A stretch of 42,120 bases of DNA from Actinomycetota bacterium (GTDB lineage Bacteria > Actinomycetota > Acidimicrobiia > Acidimicrobiales > CADCSY01). The stretch covers positions 1 to 42,120 of the forward strand of contig JAHWJH010000006.1 of the NCBI GenBank assembly GCA_019348555.1, given 5' to 3'. Both the position numbers and the translations under genes were made by a program. Positions 1 through 8,338 of the stretch are shown here, piece by piece; within the stretch, counting starts at the first letter, position 1; every line of letters begins with the position of its first letter. The notes under the pieces were generated by a model. The model did no database searches. It worked only from the letters and a program-made list of their open reading frames with translations, and was not told where the DNA came from.

Positions 1-1
1 C

Positions 2-508
2 TTCCGCCACGGCGGGTGGTCCATGCCGTACTTCGACCCCGAGGTCATGGGGTCGAGCATCGACGAGATGGCCCAGCGGACCGACGCCCTGCTCTATGGC
101 CGGCGCACCTGGCAGGTCATGGCCGGTGCCTGGCCGGAGCGGACCGGTGACCCCTTCGCCGACTGGATCAACGGCGTCGACAAGCACGTCGTCTCCGACA
201 CGCTGTCCGAAGCGGACCTCACGTGGGGGCCGACCTCGCTGATCCGCGGCGCCGACCTGGGCGCGGCGGTGACGGCTCTGCGCGAGCGACCGGGTGGCGA
301 CGTGAACGTCATGGGCAGCGCCCAGCTCGCTCGGTCGTTGCTGGAGGCCGACCTTGTCGACGACCTGAACCTGATGATCGAGCCGATCGTGCTCGGTGGC
401 GGCAAGGGCATCTTCCCGACCGACGGGACCGCCCGCCGGTTCGAGCTCGTATCGGCCATCACCGCCGCCACCGGCGTGCAGATCTGCCGCTACCAACGGG
501 TGGACTAG
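2..508 (+). CDS. dihydrofolate reductase / RibD C-terminal fold family protein, 5' partial
   Basis: The reading frame is open from the first bases of the window (FRHGGWSMPYFD precedes the first ATG at 23), so the gene starts upstream and 23 is not the true start. The visible part has the layout of small actinobacterial DHFR/RibD-C proteins (YyaP/YwjB type): the DALLYGRRTWQ segment, a central NVMGSAQLARSLLEADLVDDL block and the IEPIVLGGGKGIF motif near the C-terminus. Members are NAD(P)H-dependent reductase folds, but most have no proven substrate, so this should not be called folate metabolism. No neighbour hints at its role; downstream lies a degraded ArsR remnant. Confidence 0.85.
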   Translation, partial: FRHGGWSMPYFDPEVMGSSIDEMAQRTDALLYGRRTWQVMAGAWPERTGDPFADWINGVDKHVVSDTLSEADLTWGPTSLIRGADLGAAVTALRERPGGDVNVMGSAQLARSLLEADLVDDLNLMIEPIVLGGGKGIFPTDGTARRFELVSAITAATGVQICRYQRVD

Positions 509-604
509 GAGCCAGGCTCACGCCATCCGACCCGGCTACCGGCCACCCGTGCTCACGGGCGGAGACCATGGCCGATCCGGCCGCAGAAGCGGTGTCGGTG
601 ATCG

Positions 605-835
605 TCATGCTCCTGTCTGGGGTGGGATGAGGTCGAAGACCTTTGCTTCCAGGTGCGCCGGCCGGCGCTGGGCCTGCCGGGTGCGGCTGACCAGCCGGCT
701 TCCTCCGGACCTTCAGATGCTTGGAGACGGCCTGAACGCTCACGTCGTAGGGTTCGGCGAGCTCGTTGACGGTGGCGTCGCCGACGGCGAGCCGTGCCAC
801 GATGTCGCGTCGAGTGGGACATACGCCCAGCTCCC
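605..835 (-). pseudogene. ArsR-type HTH regulator remnant, frameshifted and truncated
   Basis: On the minus strand one frame reads TRRDIVARLAVGDATVNELAE...SVQAVSKHLKV, the classic ArsR winged-helix segment. Right after SKHLKV the reading continues in another frame as RLVSRTRQAQRRPAHLEAKVFDLI and then stops at 605-607. This matches the usual ArsR continuation (LEEAGLVSRTR...), so small deletions appear to have shifted the frame. No convincing start codon or N-terminus is left. Such regulators often sit beside SRPBCC/AHSA1 genes, but none is present. I infer a dead gene; a sequencing error is the other possibility. Confidence 0.6.
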
Positions 836-891
836 TCGGCCGGTCCTTGCGGACGAAGGCGCACGCATTCCAGAGGAAAGGACGCAGGACC

Positions 892-1395
892 ATGGACTCC
901 AGCATCGAAGTGCGCGAAGAGGGGACGGTGGTGGCGTTCTCGTTCCAGGACATGCTCCGCTACAGCGGGCCCGGCAGCCCCGGAGGGGTCGCCCTGGGCT
1001 ACAAGGTGCTGGAGCGGGCCTTCGCGCTCCTCGAACCTGGTGGCTCGGTGGAGCGGCGCCAGGTCGTCGTCCGCACCGCCTTCCGGGGACCGGGGGCGCG
1101 TGACGCCTGCGAGCTGGTGACGCGGAGCCTGACCGATGGTCGGTACGTCGTCGACCCGGCGCTGGAGCGCCCCGAGCGCGGCGAGACCCTGCAGACCTTC
1201 GCCTTCTCGGTGGGCTACCGCGGCAAATCCGTGGCCCTCTGGTTGCGAGAAGGCTTCGTCAGCGACGAGTTCGTCCGCCTGGCCCGGTCGTCGGACCTCA
1301 CCGACGACGAACAGCAGCGCTTCGCCGAGATGAAGCGGGCGTTGGCCGACCGCCTGATGGCCACGGAGGCCGTCGACATCTTCGAGGTGCAGTAG
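892..1395 (+). CDS. conserved hypothetical protein, weakly FmdE-like
   Basis: This encodes 167 residues. I chose ATG 892 because GAGGAAAGG lies just upstream; the longer ORF from 766 runs back through the ArsR remnant. The core (YSGPGSPGGVALGYKVLERA, then TAFRGPGARDACELVTR and GRYVVD) loosely follows the order of FmdE-type proteins, the formylmethanofuran dehydrogenase subunit E fold. The HGHxCP cysteine/histidine motif of true FmdE is absent and only one Cys is present, so a metal or Fe-S role is not supported. There is no signal peptide or membrane segment. Function unknown; the FmdE resemblance is only a pattern impression. Confidence 0.7.
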   Translation: MDSSIEVREEGTVVAFSFQDMLRYSGPGSPGGVALGYKVLERAFALLEPGGSVERRQVVVRTAFRGPGARDACELVTRSLTDGRYVVDPALERPERGETLQTFAFSVGYRGKSVALWLREGFVSDEFVRLARSSDLTDDEQQRFAEMKRALADRLMATEAVDIFEVQ

Positions 1396-1484
1396 CCCGG
1401 ATCGAGCTGGAAGGTGGCGTTGCAGCTTCTTACCAAGACCGGCGAGGCCAACCCTCGGACCGGACCGGGGATGGAGCGACGCCC

Positions 1485-2111
1485 TCAGCCGCCCGGCGGG
1501 GCGGAGGCGAGGTCACGCTGCGGTTCGCCCTGCACCAGGCTGAGCGGTACGACTCCCGCCCAATGGGGAAGCTCATAGTCGGCGAGCTCGTCGATCGGAC
1601 CACCGGTGCGCACCTTCGCCGACGCCTCCTCGATCGGAAGCCGCAGGACCAGCGTGGACCTCAACTCCTGAGCCGTGGGTGGCCGGGTCGAGCGGCTCCG
1701 ACCCGCCACCATGTGCTCCACGATGGCGAGAAGGGCGGCGCGCTTCTCGTCGTCGTCGGTCACGGCTGCGGCGTGGCCGAACAACAGCACTGACCGGTAG
1801 TTCATCGAGTGATGGAAGGCCGAACGAGCGAGGACCAGGCCATCCACCAGCGTGACGGTGAGGCACGCCTCGGCTCCGCCGGCAAGGGTGCGCAGCGCGA
1901 AGTTGCCGACCGCCCCGTGGAGATAGACATGCTCGCCCACCCGGGCGAAGGCGGTGGGGATGACCCAGGGCCGACGCTCGACCGCGAATCCCACGTGGCA
2001 GACGAGCGCCTCGTCGAGGATCCCGTCGATCGTCTCGCGGTCGTACCGCCCGCGATCGGACTTGCGCCGGAGCTTCGTCCGCGAGGTGGGCGGAACCTGC
2101 GATGCCGTCAT
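1485..2111 (-). CDS. pyridoxamine 5'-phosphate oxidase-fold flavin-binding protein
   Basis: This 208-residue protein has the layout of the Pyridox_ox_2 / nitroimidazole-resistance-like family: VCHVGFAVERRPWVIPTAF near residues 38-56, then YLHGAVGNF and the LVDGLVLARSAFHHSMNYRSV block. These form the split-barrel flavin site. Members bind FMN or related cofactors (F420 or heme in some actinobacteria), and substrates are usually unknown. It is presumably a soluble cytoplasmic redox protein. The ATG at 2111 fits the family N-terminus. It stands alone between the hypothetical at 892 and a small acidic ORF, with no operon context. Confidence 0.88.
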   Translation of the reverse strand: MTASQVPPTSRTKLRRKSDRGRYDRETIDGILDEALVCHVGFAVERRPWVIPTAFARVGEHVYLHGAVGNFALRTLAGGAEACLTVTLVDGLVLARSAFHHSMNYRSVLLFGHAAAVTDDDEKRAALLAIVEHMVAGRSRSTRPPTAQELRSTLVLRLPIEEASAKVRTGGPIDELADYELPHWAGVVPLSLVQGEPQRDLASAPPGG

Positions 2112-2209
2112 CGTTCGATGGTGGCACGCCGGCGTTGACGTCGTGGGAGGTATCGGCCGGTGCTGGTCGCACCGCCGCCGGCACCGGCCGGCTCGTGCTC
2201 CTCGGGGCC

Positions 2210-2407
2210 TCAGGCGAGCGAATCGGGGTCCATGCCCGGTGGGATGTCGGTGGGTCCGACATCCCCGACGATGTTGGGGTCTTCGACGCCCACGCCGGTG
2301 TGGCGCAGCCGGTCGGTGAGGCTGGGGTCGTGTTCCAGCGCCTCGTCGGGCAGGTCCTCGCTCGGGAACGGTTCCTCGGGTGGCAGCTCAGCGGCGATGT
2401 CGGACAT
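2210..2407 (-). CDS. small acidic conserved-type protein, unknown function
   Basis: This encodes 65 residues starting MSDIAAELPPEEPFPSEDLP. The ATG at 2407 is chosen because GGGAAAGGA lies just upstream; the longer track ORF (to 2539) runs into the prfC promoter. The product is rich in Asp, Glu and Pro, with no Cys, no membrane segment and a probably disordered chain. It is divergent from prfC with a gap of about 110 bases. I do not recognise a domain. The good ribosome binding site and the acidic composition, unlike the Arg/Ala shadows around it, argue that it is real. Confidence 0.6.
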   Translation of the reverse strand: MSDIAAELPPEEPFPSEDLPDEALEHDPSLTDRLRHTGVGVEDPNIVGDVGPTDIPPGMDPDSLA

Positions 2408-2508
2408 GGCCGGTCCTTTCCCTCCCCGGGCACCGTCCAACCGACGGTCTGTCGTCGGCGACCCCCGACGACAACCATCGCGTTGGTGCGGAACCATCCT
2501 GGGCGTGG

Positions 2509-2514
2509 TAGGGA
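2509..2514 (+). promoter_or_regulatory. TANNNT -10 box of prfC (leaderless type)
   Basis: TAGGGA lies six bases before the GTG at 2521, and no Shine-Dalgarno sequence is present. The spacing matches the other leaderless-type starts in this window. Confidence 0.5.
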
Positions 2515-2520
2515 ACTGCC

Positions 2521-4098
2521 GTGTCGTCCGTCCCCGCACTCGCCGAGGCCGCCAGACGGCGGACCTTCGCCATCATCAGCCACCCCGACGCCGGCAAGAC
2601 CACCCTGACCGAGAAGCTCCTCCTGTATGCCGGCGCCGTGGCCGAGGCGGGCGCGGTCAAGGCCAGAGCCGGGCGGCGGCGAGCCACCTCCGACTGGATG
2701 GAGCTCGAACAGCAGCGGGGCATCTCCATCACCTCCACCGTGCTGCAGTTCGGCTACCGCGGCCACGTGGTGAACCTGCTCGACACGCCCGGTCACCGTG
2801 ACTTCTCCGAGGACACCTACCGGGTGCTCGCCGCCGCCGATGCCGCCGTGATGGTCCTCGACGCCGCCAAGGGCATCGAGACCCAGACCCGCAAGCTCTT
2901 CGAGGTCTGCCGGGCTCGACGCCTCCCGACGCTCACCTTCTTGAACAAGTGCGACCGCCCCGGGCGCGAGCCCCTGGAGCTCGTCGACGAGCTGCAGGAC
3001 CAGATCGACCTGCGGGCGACGCCGCTCACCTGGCCGGTCGGCATCCCCGGTGACCTCCGGGGCGTGATCGACCGTCGCCACGGCGCGTTCGTCCGCTACA
3101 CCCGCACCGCCCGGGGCGCGGTCGCCGCACCCGAGGAGCTCGTCGAGGCCGCTCGGGCCGAAGCCGAAGAGGGCGACGCCTGGCGTCGGGCCACCGAGGA
3201 GTGCAACCTGCTCGACGCCGTAGGAGCGAACCTCGACGTCAAGTCCTTCCTCGCCGGGGAGACGAGCCCCCTGTTCGTCGGCTCGGCGTTGACCAACTTC
3301 GGGGTGCGTCACCTCCTCGACGCCATCGTCGACCTGGCGCCCCCGCCGGCACCCCGCAACGATGCCGACGGCATCGCTCGAGGGCTCGACGAGCCGTTCT
3401 CGGGCTTCGTGTTCAAGGTGCAGGCCAACATGGACCCGGCGCACCGCGACCGGGTGGCCTTCGTGCGGATCTGCTCGGGTCACTTCGAGCGAGGCATGAC
3501 CGTGACCCATGAGCCGTCGGGGCGGCCCTTCGCCACCAAGTACGCCACCAGCGTCTTCGGCGCCGAGCGCGACACCATCGACGAGGCGTGGCCGGGGGAC
3601 GTGGTCGGCCTGGTCAACGCCGCCGACCTCGGCGTGGGCGACACCCTCTTTGCCGAGGCGCCGGTGACCTATCCGCCCATTCCTCGTTTCGCTCCCGAGC
3701 TCTTCGCCGTCGCCCGGGCTCGCGACTCGTCACGCTCGAAGCAGTTCCGGCGGGGAGTCGAGCAGCTCGAGCAGGAGGGTGTCGTCCAAGTGCTGCGCGA
3801 CGAGGAGGTCGGCGACCCGGCGCCCATCCTCGCCGGCGTCGGCCAGATGCAGTTCGAGGTCTTCGTCCATCGCCTCGAGCACGAGTTCGGGGCTGGCGTC
3901 GAGCTCACCTCGACGCCGTACCGGGTCGCTCGTCGCACCGACTCCCAGACAGCGGCGCGCCTGCGGAGCACCAGTGGCGTGCGGGTCCTGACCCGCACCG
4001 ACGGCGTGCTGCTCGCCCTCTTCGAGAGCCCCAACTGGCTGGCGAGGGTCGAGGCGGACCACCCCGAGTGGACCCTCGACCGCCTGGTCGGCGACTGA
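2521..4098 (+). CDS. prfC: peptide chain release factor 3 (RF3)
   Basis: This 525-residue translational GTPase removes RF1/RF2 from the ribosome after peptide release. The G1 P-loop HPDAGKTT is near residue 22; the switch I/G2 region contains the SDWMELEQQRGISIT block typical of RF3; G3 is DTPGH and G4 is NKCD. Length matches the family (about 525-530). After the G domain come domain II (FSGFVFKVQANMDP) and domain III (EGVVQVLRDEEVGDPAPILAGVGQMQFEV). GTG 2521 is used. It runs convergent to the proline dehydrogenase gene, and the two stops are two bases apart. Confidence 0.95.
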   Translation: MSSVPALAEAARRRTFAIISHPDAGKTTLTEKLLLYAGAVAEAGAVKARAGRRRATSDWMELEQQRGISITSTVLQFGYRGHVVNLLDTPGHRDFSEDTYRVLAAADAAVMVLDAAKGIETQTRKLFEVCRARRLPTLTFLNKCDRPGREPLELVDELQDQIDLRATPLTWPVGIPGDLRGVIDRRHGAFVRYTRTARGAVAAPEELVEAARAEAEEGDAWRRATEECNLLDAVGANLDVKSFLAGETSPLFVGSALTNFGVRHLLDAIVDLAPPPAPRNDADGIARGLDEPFSGFVFKVQANMDPAHRDRVAFVRICSGHFERGMTVTHEPSGRPFATKYATSVFGAERDTIDEAWPGDVVGLVNAADLGVGDTLFAEAPVTYPPIPRFAPELFAVARARDSSRSKQFRRGVEQLEQEGVVQVLRDEEVGDPAPILAGVGQMQFEVFVHRLEHEFGAGVELTSTPYRVARRTDSQTAARLRSTSGVRVLTRTDGVLLALFESPNWLARVEADHPEWTLDRLVGD

Positions 4099-4100
4099 GG

Positions 4101-7082
4101 TCAGCCGTCGCCCGGGGCGAAGCCCTGGCGCATGGTGTTCTCGCTCAGCGCCACGGGGTCGAGGAACTGGAGGAGGTAGTCGGGGCCGCCGGCCTTGGAG
4201 CCCACGCCGGACAACCCCACCCCACCGAAGGGCTGGCGCCCCACCACCGCGCCGGTGATCGGGCGGTTGACGTAGACGTTGCCGGCCCGCAGCTCCCGCA
4301 CCGCTCGATCGATGTGCGAGGGGGATCTCGACACCACACCAGCGGTGAGGCCGTAGTCGGTGTGGTTGGCCACCTCCAGCGCCTGGTCGAAGGTCTCCAC
4401 CCGCATGACCGCGAGCACCGGGCCGAAGATCTCCTCGGTGGCGAGTCGGCTGGTGGGGGCGACGTCGGTCACGATCGTCGGGCCGACGAAGTACCCGCCA
4501 GCGGGCACGTCGCCACCGGCGAGGACCACCGTGCCCTCGGCGCCGGCCATGTCGACGTAGGAGCGCACCCGCTCGTGGGCGTCGGCGTCGATGAGCGGGC
4601 CCATGTCGACGCCCATCTCGCTGGGATGGCCGACGCGCAACCCGGCGGCCCGGCCCACGAGCCGCTCGATCAGCTCCTCGGCCCCACCGGCGCCCCGGTC
4701 GACGACGATCAGGCGGGAGCACGCCGAGCACTTCTGGCCGGAGTACCCGAATGCCGAGGTGATCACGATGGGGACGGCCTGGTCGAGATCGGCGTCGGCG
4801 TCGACGATCACCGCGTTCTTGCCGCCCATCTCGGCCACCACCCGCTTCACGTGACGCTGCCCGGGGCGATGCACGGCCGCTGACGCCACGATCTCGAGGC
4901 CGACGGGCAGCGAGCCGGTGAAGGCCACGAACGACACCGCCGGGTGCTCGACCAGATGGGCGCCGACGTCGCCCATGCCGGGCAGGAAGGCGAGCACCCC
5001 CTCGGGGAGCCCCGAGGCGAGCAGGGCCTCGACCAGCTTGGCGGCGACCGCCGGGGTCTGCTCCGCCGGCTTGAACACCACGGCGTTGCCGGTGACCAGA
5101 GCCGCGACCACCATGCCGGTGGGAATGGCGAGAGGGAAGTTCCACGGCGAGATGACCACGCCCACGCCCCTGCCCCGGTAGTGCATGGCGTTGGCCTCGC
5201 CCGGCGGCGAATCGACCGGGGCGCCGGCGTCGAGGCGCAGCATCTGGCGGCCGTAGTACTCGCAGAAGTCGATCGCCTCGCACACGTCGGCATCGGCGTC
5301 GGGCCAGGGCTTGCCGGCTTCGAACACCTCCAGGGCGGCCAGCTCGCTCCGCCGCTCGCGCATCCACGCCGCCGCCCGGAACACCACGCCGGCGCGCTCC
5401 GCAGCCGAGGTGGCCCGCCACCGTGGCCACGCTGCGAGCGCCGAGTCGATCGCTTCGTCGGCCTCGGTGGGCCCACAGCAGGCGGACACGGCCAGGACCG
5501 TCGAAGGCGCAGCGGGATCGACGGAGGCGATGGTGGCCTCGGTCGTGACCGAGCGCCCGCCGATGACGGCGGGTACGACCTCCGCAGAGCCGCGCTGGCG
5601 AAGCCGTTCGACGGAGCGGGCGAAGTGCAGGCGCGCGGGCGGGTCGCGCCACTCGGCGACCGGTTCGGGGCGGAACCCGCCCGGGGACGACGAGTCGGTC
5701 GCTGAGCTGCGCGGCGGAGGAACCGGATCGGCGCCGAGATCGACCTCAGGTGCTTGGAGCAGCTCGTCGAGGGCCCGGCCCTCGACGAAGCGGCGCCGCA
5801 CGAAGCTCTCGTTGGCGGTGTTCTCGAGCAGCCGGCGCACCAGGTAGGCCATCCCTGGCACCAGGTCGCCGACCGGCGCGTACACCCGCAGACGCAGGCC
5901 GAGGCGCCGGACAGCGGCGTGGACGGGCTCGGCCATGCCGTAGAGGAGCTGGATCTCGTAGCCGTCGTCGGGGATGCCGAGCGAGCGGGCGCACTGCACG
6001 GCGTAGGAGATCGAGCGCAGGTTGTGGGTGCCGAAGGCGGCCCGCACCTCGCCGTGGTGGCGGTGCAGCAGCCGGGTGCAGCGCTCGTAGTTGGCGTCGG
6101 TCTCCTCCTTGCGGGTGTAGACCGGCACCGGCCACCCGGCGGCCCGAGCGGTGATGGTCTCGGTGTCCCAGTAGGCGCCCTTGACCAGGCGAACGGTGAT
6201 CGGACGCGAGCGCTCGGCCGAGAAGGCGATCAGCTCGGTGAGGTCGCGATAGGAGTCGCGGGTGTAGGCCTGCACCACCACGCCGGCCTCGGCGCCGGCC
6301 AGGCCGGGTTCGTCGAGCAGCTCCCGGAACAGCCGGAGCGTCAGGTCCTTCACGTCGTAGTGCTCGGCGTCGAGGTGGACGAAGGCGCCGGAGGCGAGCG
6401 CTCGGTACAGGATCGGCCGGAGCCGGCGCTTGGCTTGATCGAGCCCTTCCCCCTCGGTCAACGGTGCCAACCGGGACGCGAGGGCCGTGGGCTTGACGCT
6501 GACGTTGACCCTCGCCAGCGGCCCCAGGTCGTCGTGCTCGAGGCGCTCGACGGCCGGCCAGGCGGAGCTGCGCTCGCCGAGCACGGCGAGGAGCTCCTGC
6601 ACCCTGGCGGCGTAGCGGTCGGCCTCCTCCTCGGTGAGCGTCTTCTCGCCCAGCAGGTCGACCGTGGAGGCGCTGCCGGCCCGCCACAGCCGCTCCAGCC
6701 GCTCGACGGCGGCGTGCGGATCGGCCCCCACGATGAACTGCTGGGCCACCCGTTTGATGTTCCGGCGAGCCAGGGAGGCCGCCGCCGCCCGCCCGAGCGG
6801 CAGGTGCTCGGCGGCGCCGAGGCCGAGGTCGAGGAGCCGGGGGGCGTCGGTGCCCTCGAAGTACTCCACCAGGTGGGCGAGGACGTCGGCGTCGTCGACC
6901 GTGGCCGGGAACACGTCGACGAACCGGAAGAGCTGGGTCTTGAACGAGGGGTGCGACATCGCCCACTCGAGCATCTGCTCGGTCCACCACGAGGAGTCGA
7001 CCACCTTGGAGGCAGCACCCTCGCCGGCCTCCGCCAGGTGGCGCGCCAGCGCCGTCACCTCGGCGTCGAGCGACGCGACCAT
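4101..7082 (-). CDS. putA: bifunctional proline dehydrogenase / L-glutamate gamma-semialdehyde dehydrogenase
   Basis: This 993-residue fusion oxidises proline to P5C with FAD, passing electrons to quinone, and then converts the semialdehyde to glutamate with NAD+. The N-terminal half (about 100-430) is the PRODH barrel, with the conserved VRLVKGAYWDTE and YEIQLLYGMAEP segments. The second half (about 510-985) is an aldehyde dehydrogenase with VISPWNFPLAI, catalytic Glu in VAEMGGKNAVIV and catalytic Cys785 in YSGQKCSACSR. It lacks the ribbon-helix-helix DNA-binding domain of E. coli PutA, so it should not be its own repressor. ATG 7082 is preceded by TACGAT. It is divergent from the arginine/ornithine genes with a 32-base gap. 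Confidence 0.94.
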   Translation of the reverse strand: MVASLDAEVTALARHLAEAGEGAASKVVDSSWWTEQMLEWAMSHPSFKTQLFRFVDVFPATVDDADVLAHLVEYFEGTDAPRLLDLGLGAAEHLPLGRAAAASLARRNIKRVAQQFIVGADPHAAVERLERLWRAGSASTVDLLGEKTLTEEEADRYAARVQELLAVLGERSSAWPAVERLEHDDLGPLARVNVSVKPTALASRLAPLTEGEGLDQAKRRLRPILYRALASGAFVHLDAEHYDVKDLTLRLFRELLDEPGLAGAEAGVVVQAYTRDSYRDLTELIAFSAERSRPITVRLVKGAYWDTETITARAAGWPVPVYTRKEETDANYERCTRLLHRHHGEVRAAFGTHNLRSISYAVQCARSLGIPDDGYEIQLLYGMAEPVHAAVRRLGLRLRVYAPVGDLVPGMAYLVRRLLENTANESFVRRRFVEGRALDELLQAPEVDLGADPVPPPRSSATDSSSPGGFRPEPVAEWRDPPARLHFARSVERLRQRGSAEVVPAVIGGRSVTTEATIASVDPAAPSTVLAVSACCGPTEADEAIDSALAAWPRWRATSAAERAGVVFRAAAWMRERRSELAALEVFEAGKPWPDADADVCEAIDFCEYYGRQMLRLDAGAPVDSPPGEANAMHYRGRGVGVVISPWNFPLAIPTGMVVAALVTGNAVVFKPAEQTPAVAAKLVEALLASGLPEGVLAFLPGMGDVGAHLVEHPAVSFVAFTGSLPVGLEIVASAAVHRPGQRHVKRVVAEMGGKNAVIVDADADLDQAVPIVITSAFGYSGQKCSACSRLIVVDRGAGGAEELIERLVGRAAGLRVGHPSEMGVDMGPLIDADAHERVRSYVDMAGAEGTVVLAGGDVPAGGYFVGPTIVTDVAPTSRLATEEIFGPVLAVMRVETFDQALEVANHTDYGLTAGVVSRSPSHIDRAVRELRAGNVYVNRPITGAVVGRQPFGGVGLSGVGSKAGGPDYLLQFLDPVALSENTMRQGFAPGDG

Positions 7083-7090
7083 CGGCTTCG

Positions 7091-7107
7091 ATCGTACGCC
7101 GTAGGGT
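7091..7107. promoter_or_regulatory. back-to-back -10 boxes between putA and the LOR/SDH gene
   Basis: The 32-base divergent gap holds TACGAT on the minus strand (7096-7091, eight bases before the putA ATG) and TAGGGT on the plus strand (7102-7107, seven bases before GTG 7115). Neither gene has a Shine-Dalgarno sequence. The two promoters are so close that one bound regulator or polymerase would affect both, which suggests co-regulation. Confidence 0.55.
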
Positions 7108-7114
7108 CGCTTCG

Positions 7115-8338
7115 GTGACCGCCAGCGAAACCGTCGAGGTGCGGGGCCACATCGTCGACTCCCTCATCCTGGCCAAGATCCTCGACCTGATCGTCGACGC
7201 CGGTGCCGACTACCGGATGATCGATCTCGACCTCGGCACGTCGCATGTCGACCCCTCGACCGCCCGGATCTCGATCACCGCCGCCGACGCGTCCGACCTG
7301 GCGGCTCTGCTCGCGGAGCTGCACCCTCACGGCGCCCACCCCGTCGAGACCGGGGACCTCGTGGTGAAACCCGCCGAAGCCGGCGGCGTCTTGCCCGACG
7401 GGTTCTACGCCACGACCAACCTCCCCACCGAGGTGCGCGTCGACGGCCATTGGATCGAGGTCGACCGACCGGAGATGGACTGCGCCCTGGTGGTGGACGA
7501 CGACGGCCCGGCGGCCCGGGCCCGGGCCGTCCCCATGCACCGGGTGGCGGCCGGCGACCAGGTGGCGGTCGGTCTCGCCGGGATCCGGGTCCGGCCCCTC
7601 GAGAAGCCCCGCGGCGCCAGTCCCTTCGAGTTCATGACCTCGGAGGTGTCGGCCGAGAAGCCGAAGGCGCTGTTGGTGGCCCGGGTCGCCGAGCGGCTCC
7701 GGGCCGCCAAGGCCGGCGGTGGTCGGCTCCTCGCCGTGCCCGGGCCAGCCGTGGTCCACACCGGGGCCGGACCCCACCTGGCCGCCCTGGTGCGCGAGGG
7801 CTGGGTCGACGTCGTGTTCTCGGGCAACGGGTTCGCCGTGCACGACATCGAGTCGTGCCTCCTCGGGACCTCGCTCGGCATCTCGGTGGGAGAAGGCACC
7901 GCAGCCGAAGGCAGCCACGCCAACCACCTGCGGGTCATCAACCAGGTGCGGCGCTGGGGTTCCGTCCGCCGAGGCGTCGAGGACGGCGCCTTGTGTGGGG
8001 GGGTTCTGTACGAGTGCGTCCGCCGAGGCGTGCCCGTGGTGCTGGGCGGGTCCGTGCGCGACGACGGACCGCTGCCCGACGTTCTCACCGACGTGGTGGC
8101 GGCCCAGGACGCCATGCGCCGGCACCTCGACGGGGTGGCCGTGGCGCTGGTGCTGGCGTCGACCCTCCACGCCGTGGCCGTCGGCAACCTCCTGCCCGCC
8201 TCGGTGGAGGTCTACTGCGTCGACATCAACCAGGCGGTGGTCACCAAGCTCACCGACCGGGGGAGCCAGCAGGCGCTCGGCATCGTGACCGACGTGGGGC
8301 TGTTCCTGAGCGAGCTGTCTCGGCAGCTGATCGGGTGA
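7115..8338 (+). CDS. LOR/SDH (TIGR00300) family protein, probable ornithine cyclodeaminase
   Basis: This 407-residue protein belongs to the family labelled 'LOR/SDH bifunctional enzyme' (TIGR00300), seen in archaea and as the C-terminal half of cyanobacterial AgrE/ArgZ. In those systems the domain converts ornithine to proline and ammonia with bound NAD. Visible hallmarks are VEVRGHIVDSLILAKILD at the N-terminus, the HWIEVDRPEMDCALVV block, VFSGNGFAVHDIE and GEGTAAEGSHANHL. It is unrelated to classical mu-crystallin-type OCD. The gene overlaps the downstream amidinohydrolase by GTGA, and putA is divergent. This supports an arginine-ornithine-proline-glutamate route. The family label from sequence is firm; the activity is inferred. 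Confidence 0.85.
   Translation: MTASETVEVRGHIVDSLILAKILDLIVDAGADYRMIDLDLGTSHVDPSTARISITAADASDLAALLAELHPHGAHPVETGDLVVKPAEAGGVLPDGFYATTNLPTEVRVDGHWIEVDRPEMDCALVVDDDGPAARARAVPMHRVAAGDQVAVGLAGIRVRPLEKPRGASPFEFMTSEVSAEKPKALLVARVAERLRAAKAGGGRLLAVPGPAVVHTGAGPHLAALVREGWVDVVFSGNGFAVHDIESCLLGTSLGISVGEGTAAEGSHANHLRVINQVRRWGSVRRGVEDGALCGGVLYECVRRGVPVVLGGSVRDDGPLPDVLTDVVAAQDAMRRHLDGVAVALVLASTLHAVAVGNLLPASVEVYCVDINQAVVTKLTDRGSQQALGIVTDVGLFLSELSRQLIG

Noticed and set aside
1573-3510. ORF of 645 residues on the minus strand opposite prfC
   Set aside because: Composition is Gly/Val/His/Asp-rich shadow of the prfC and PNPOx genes, with no recognisable domain.
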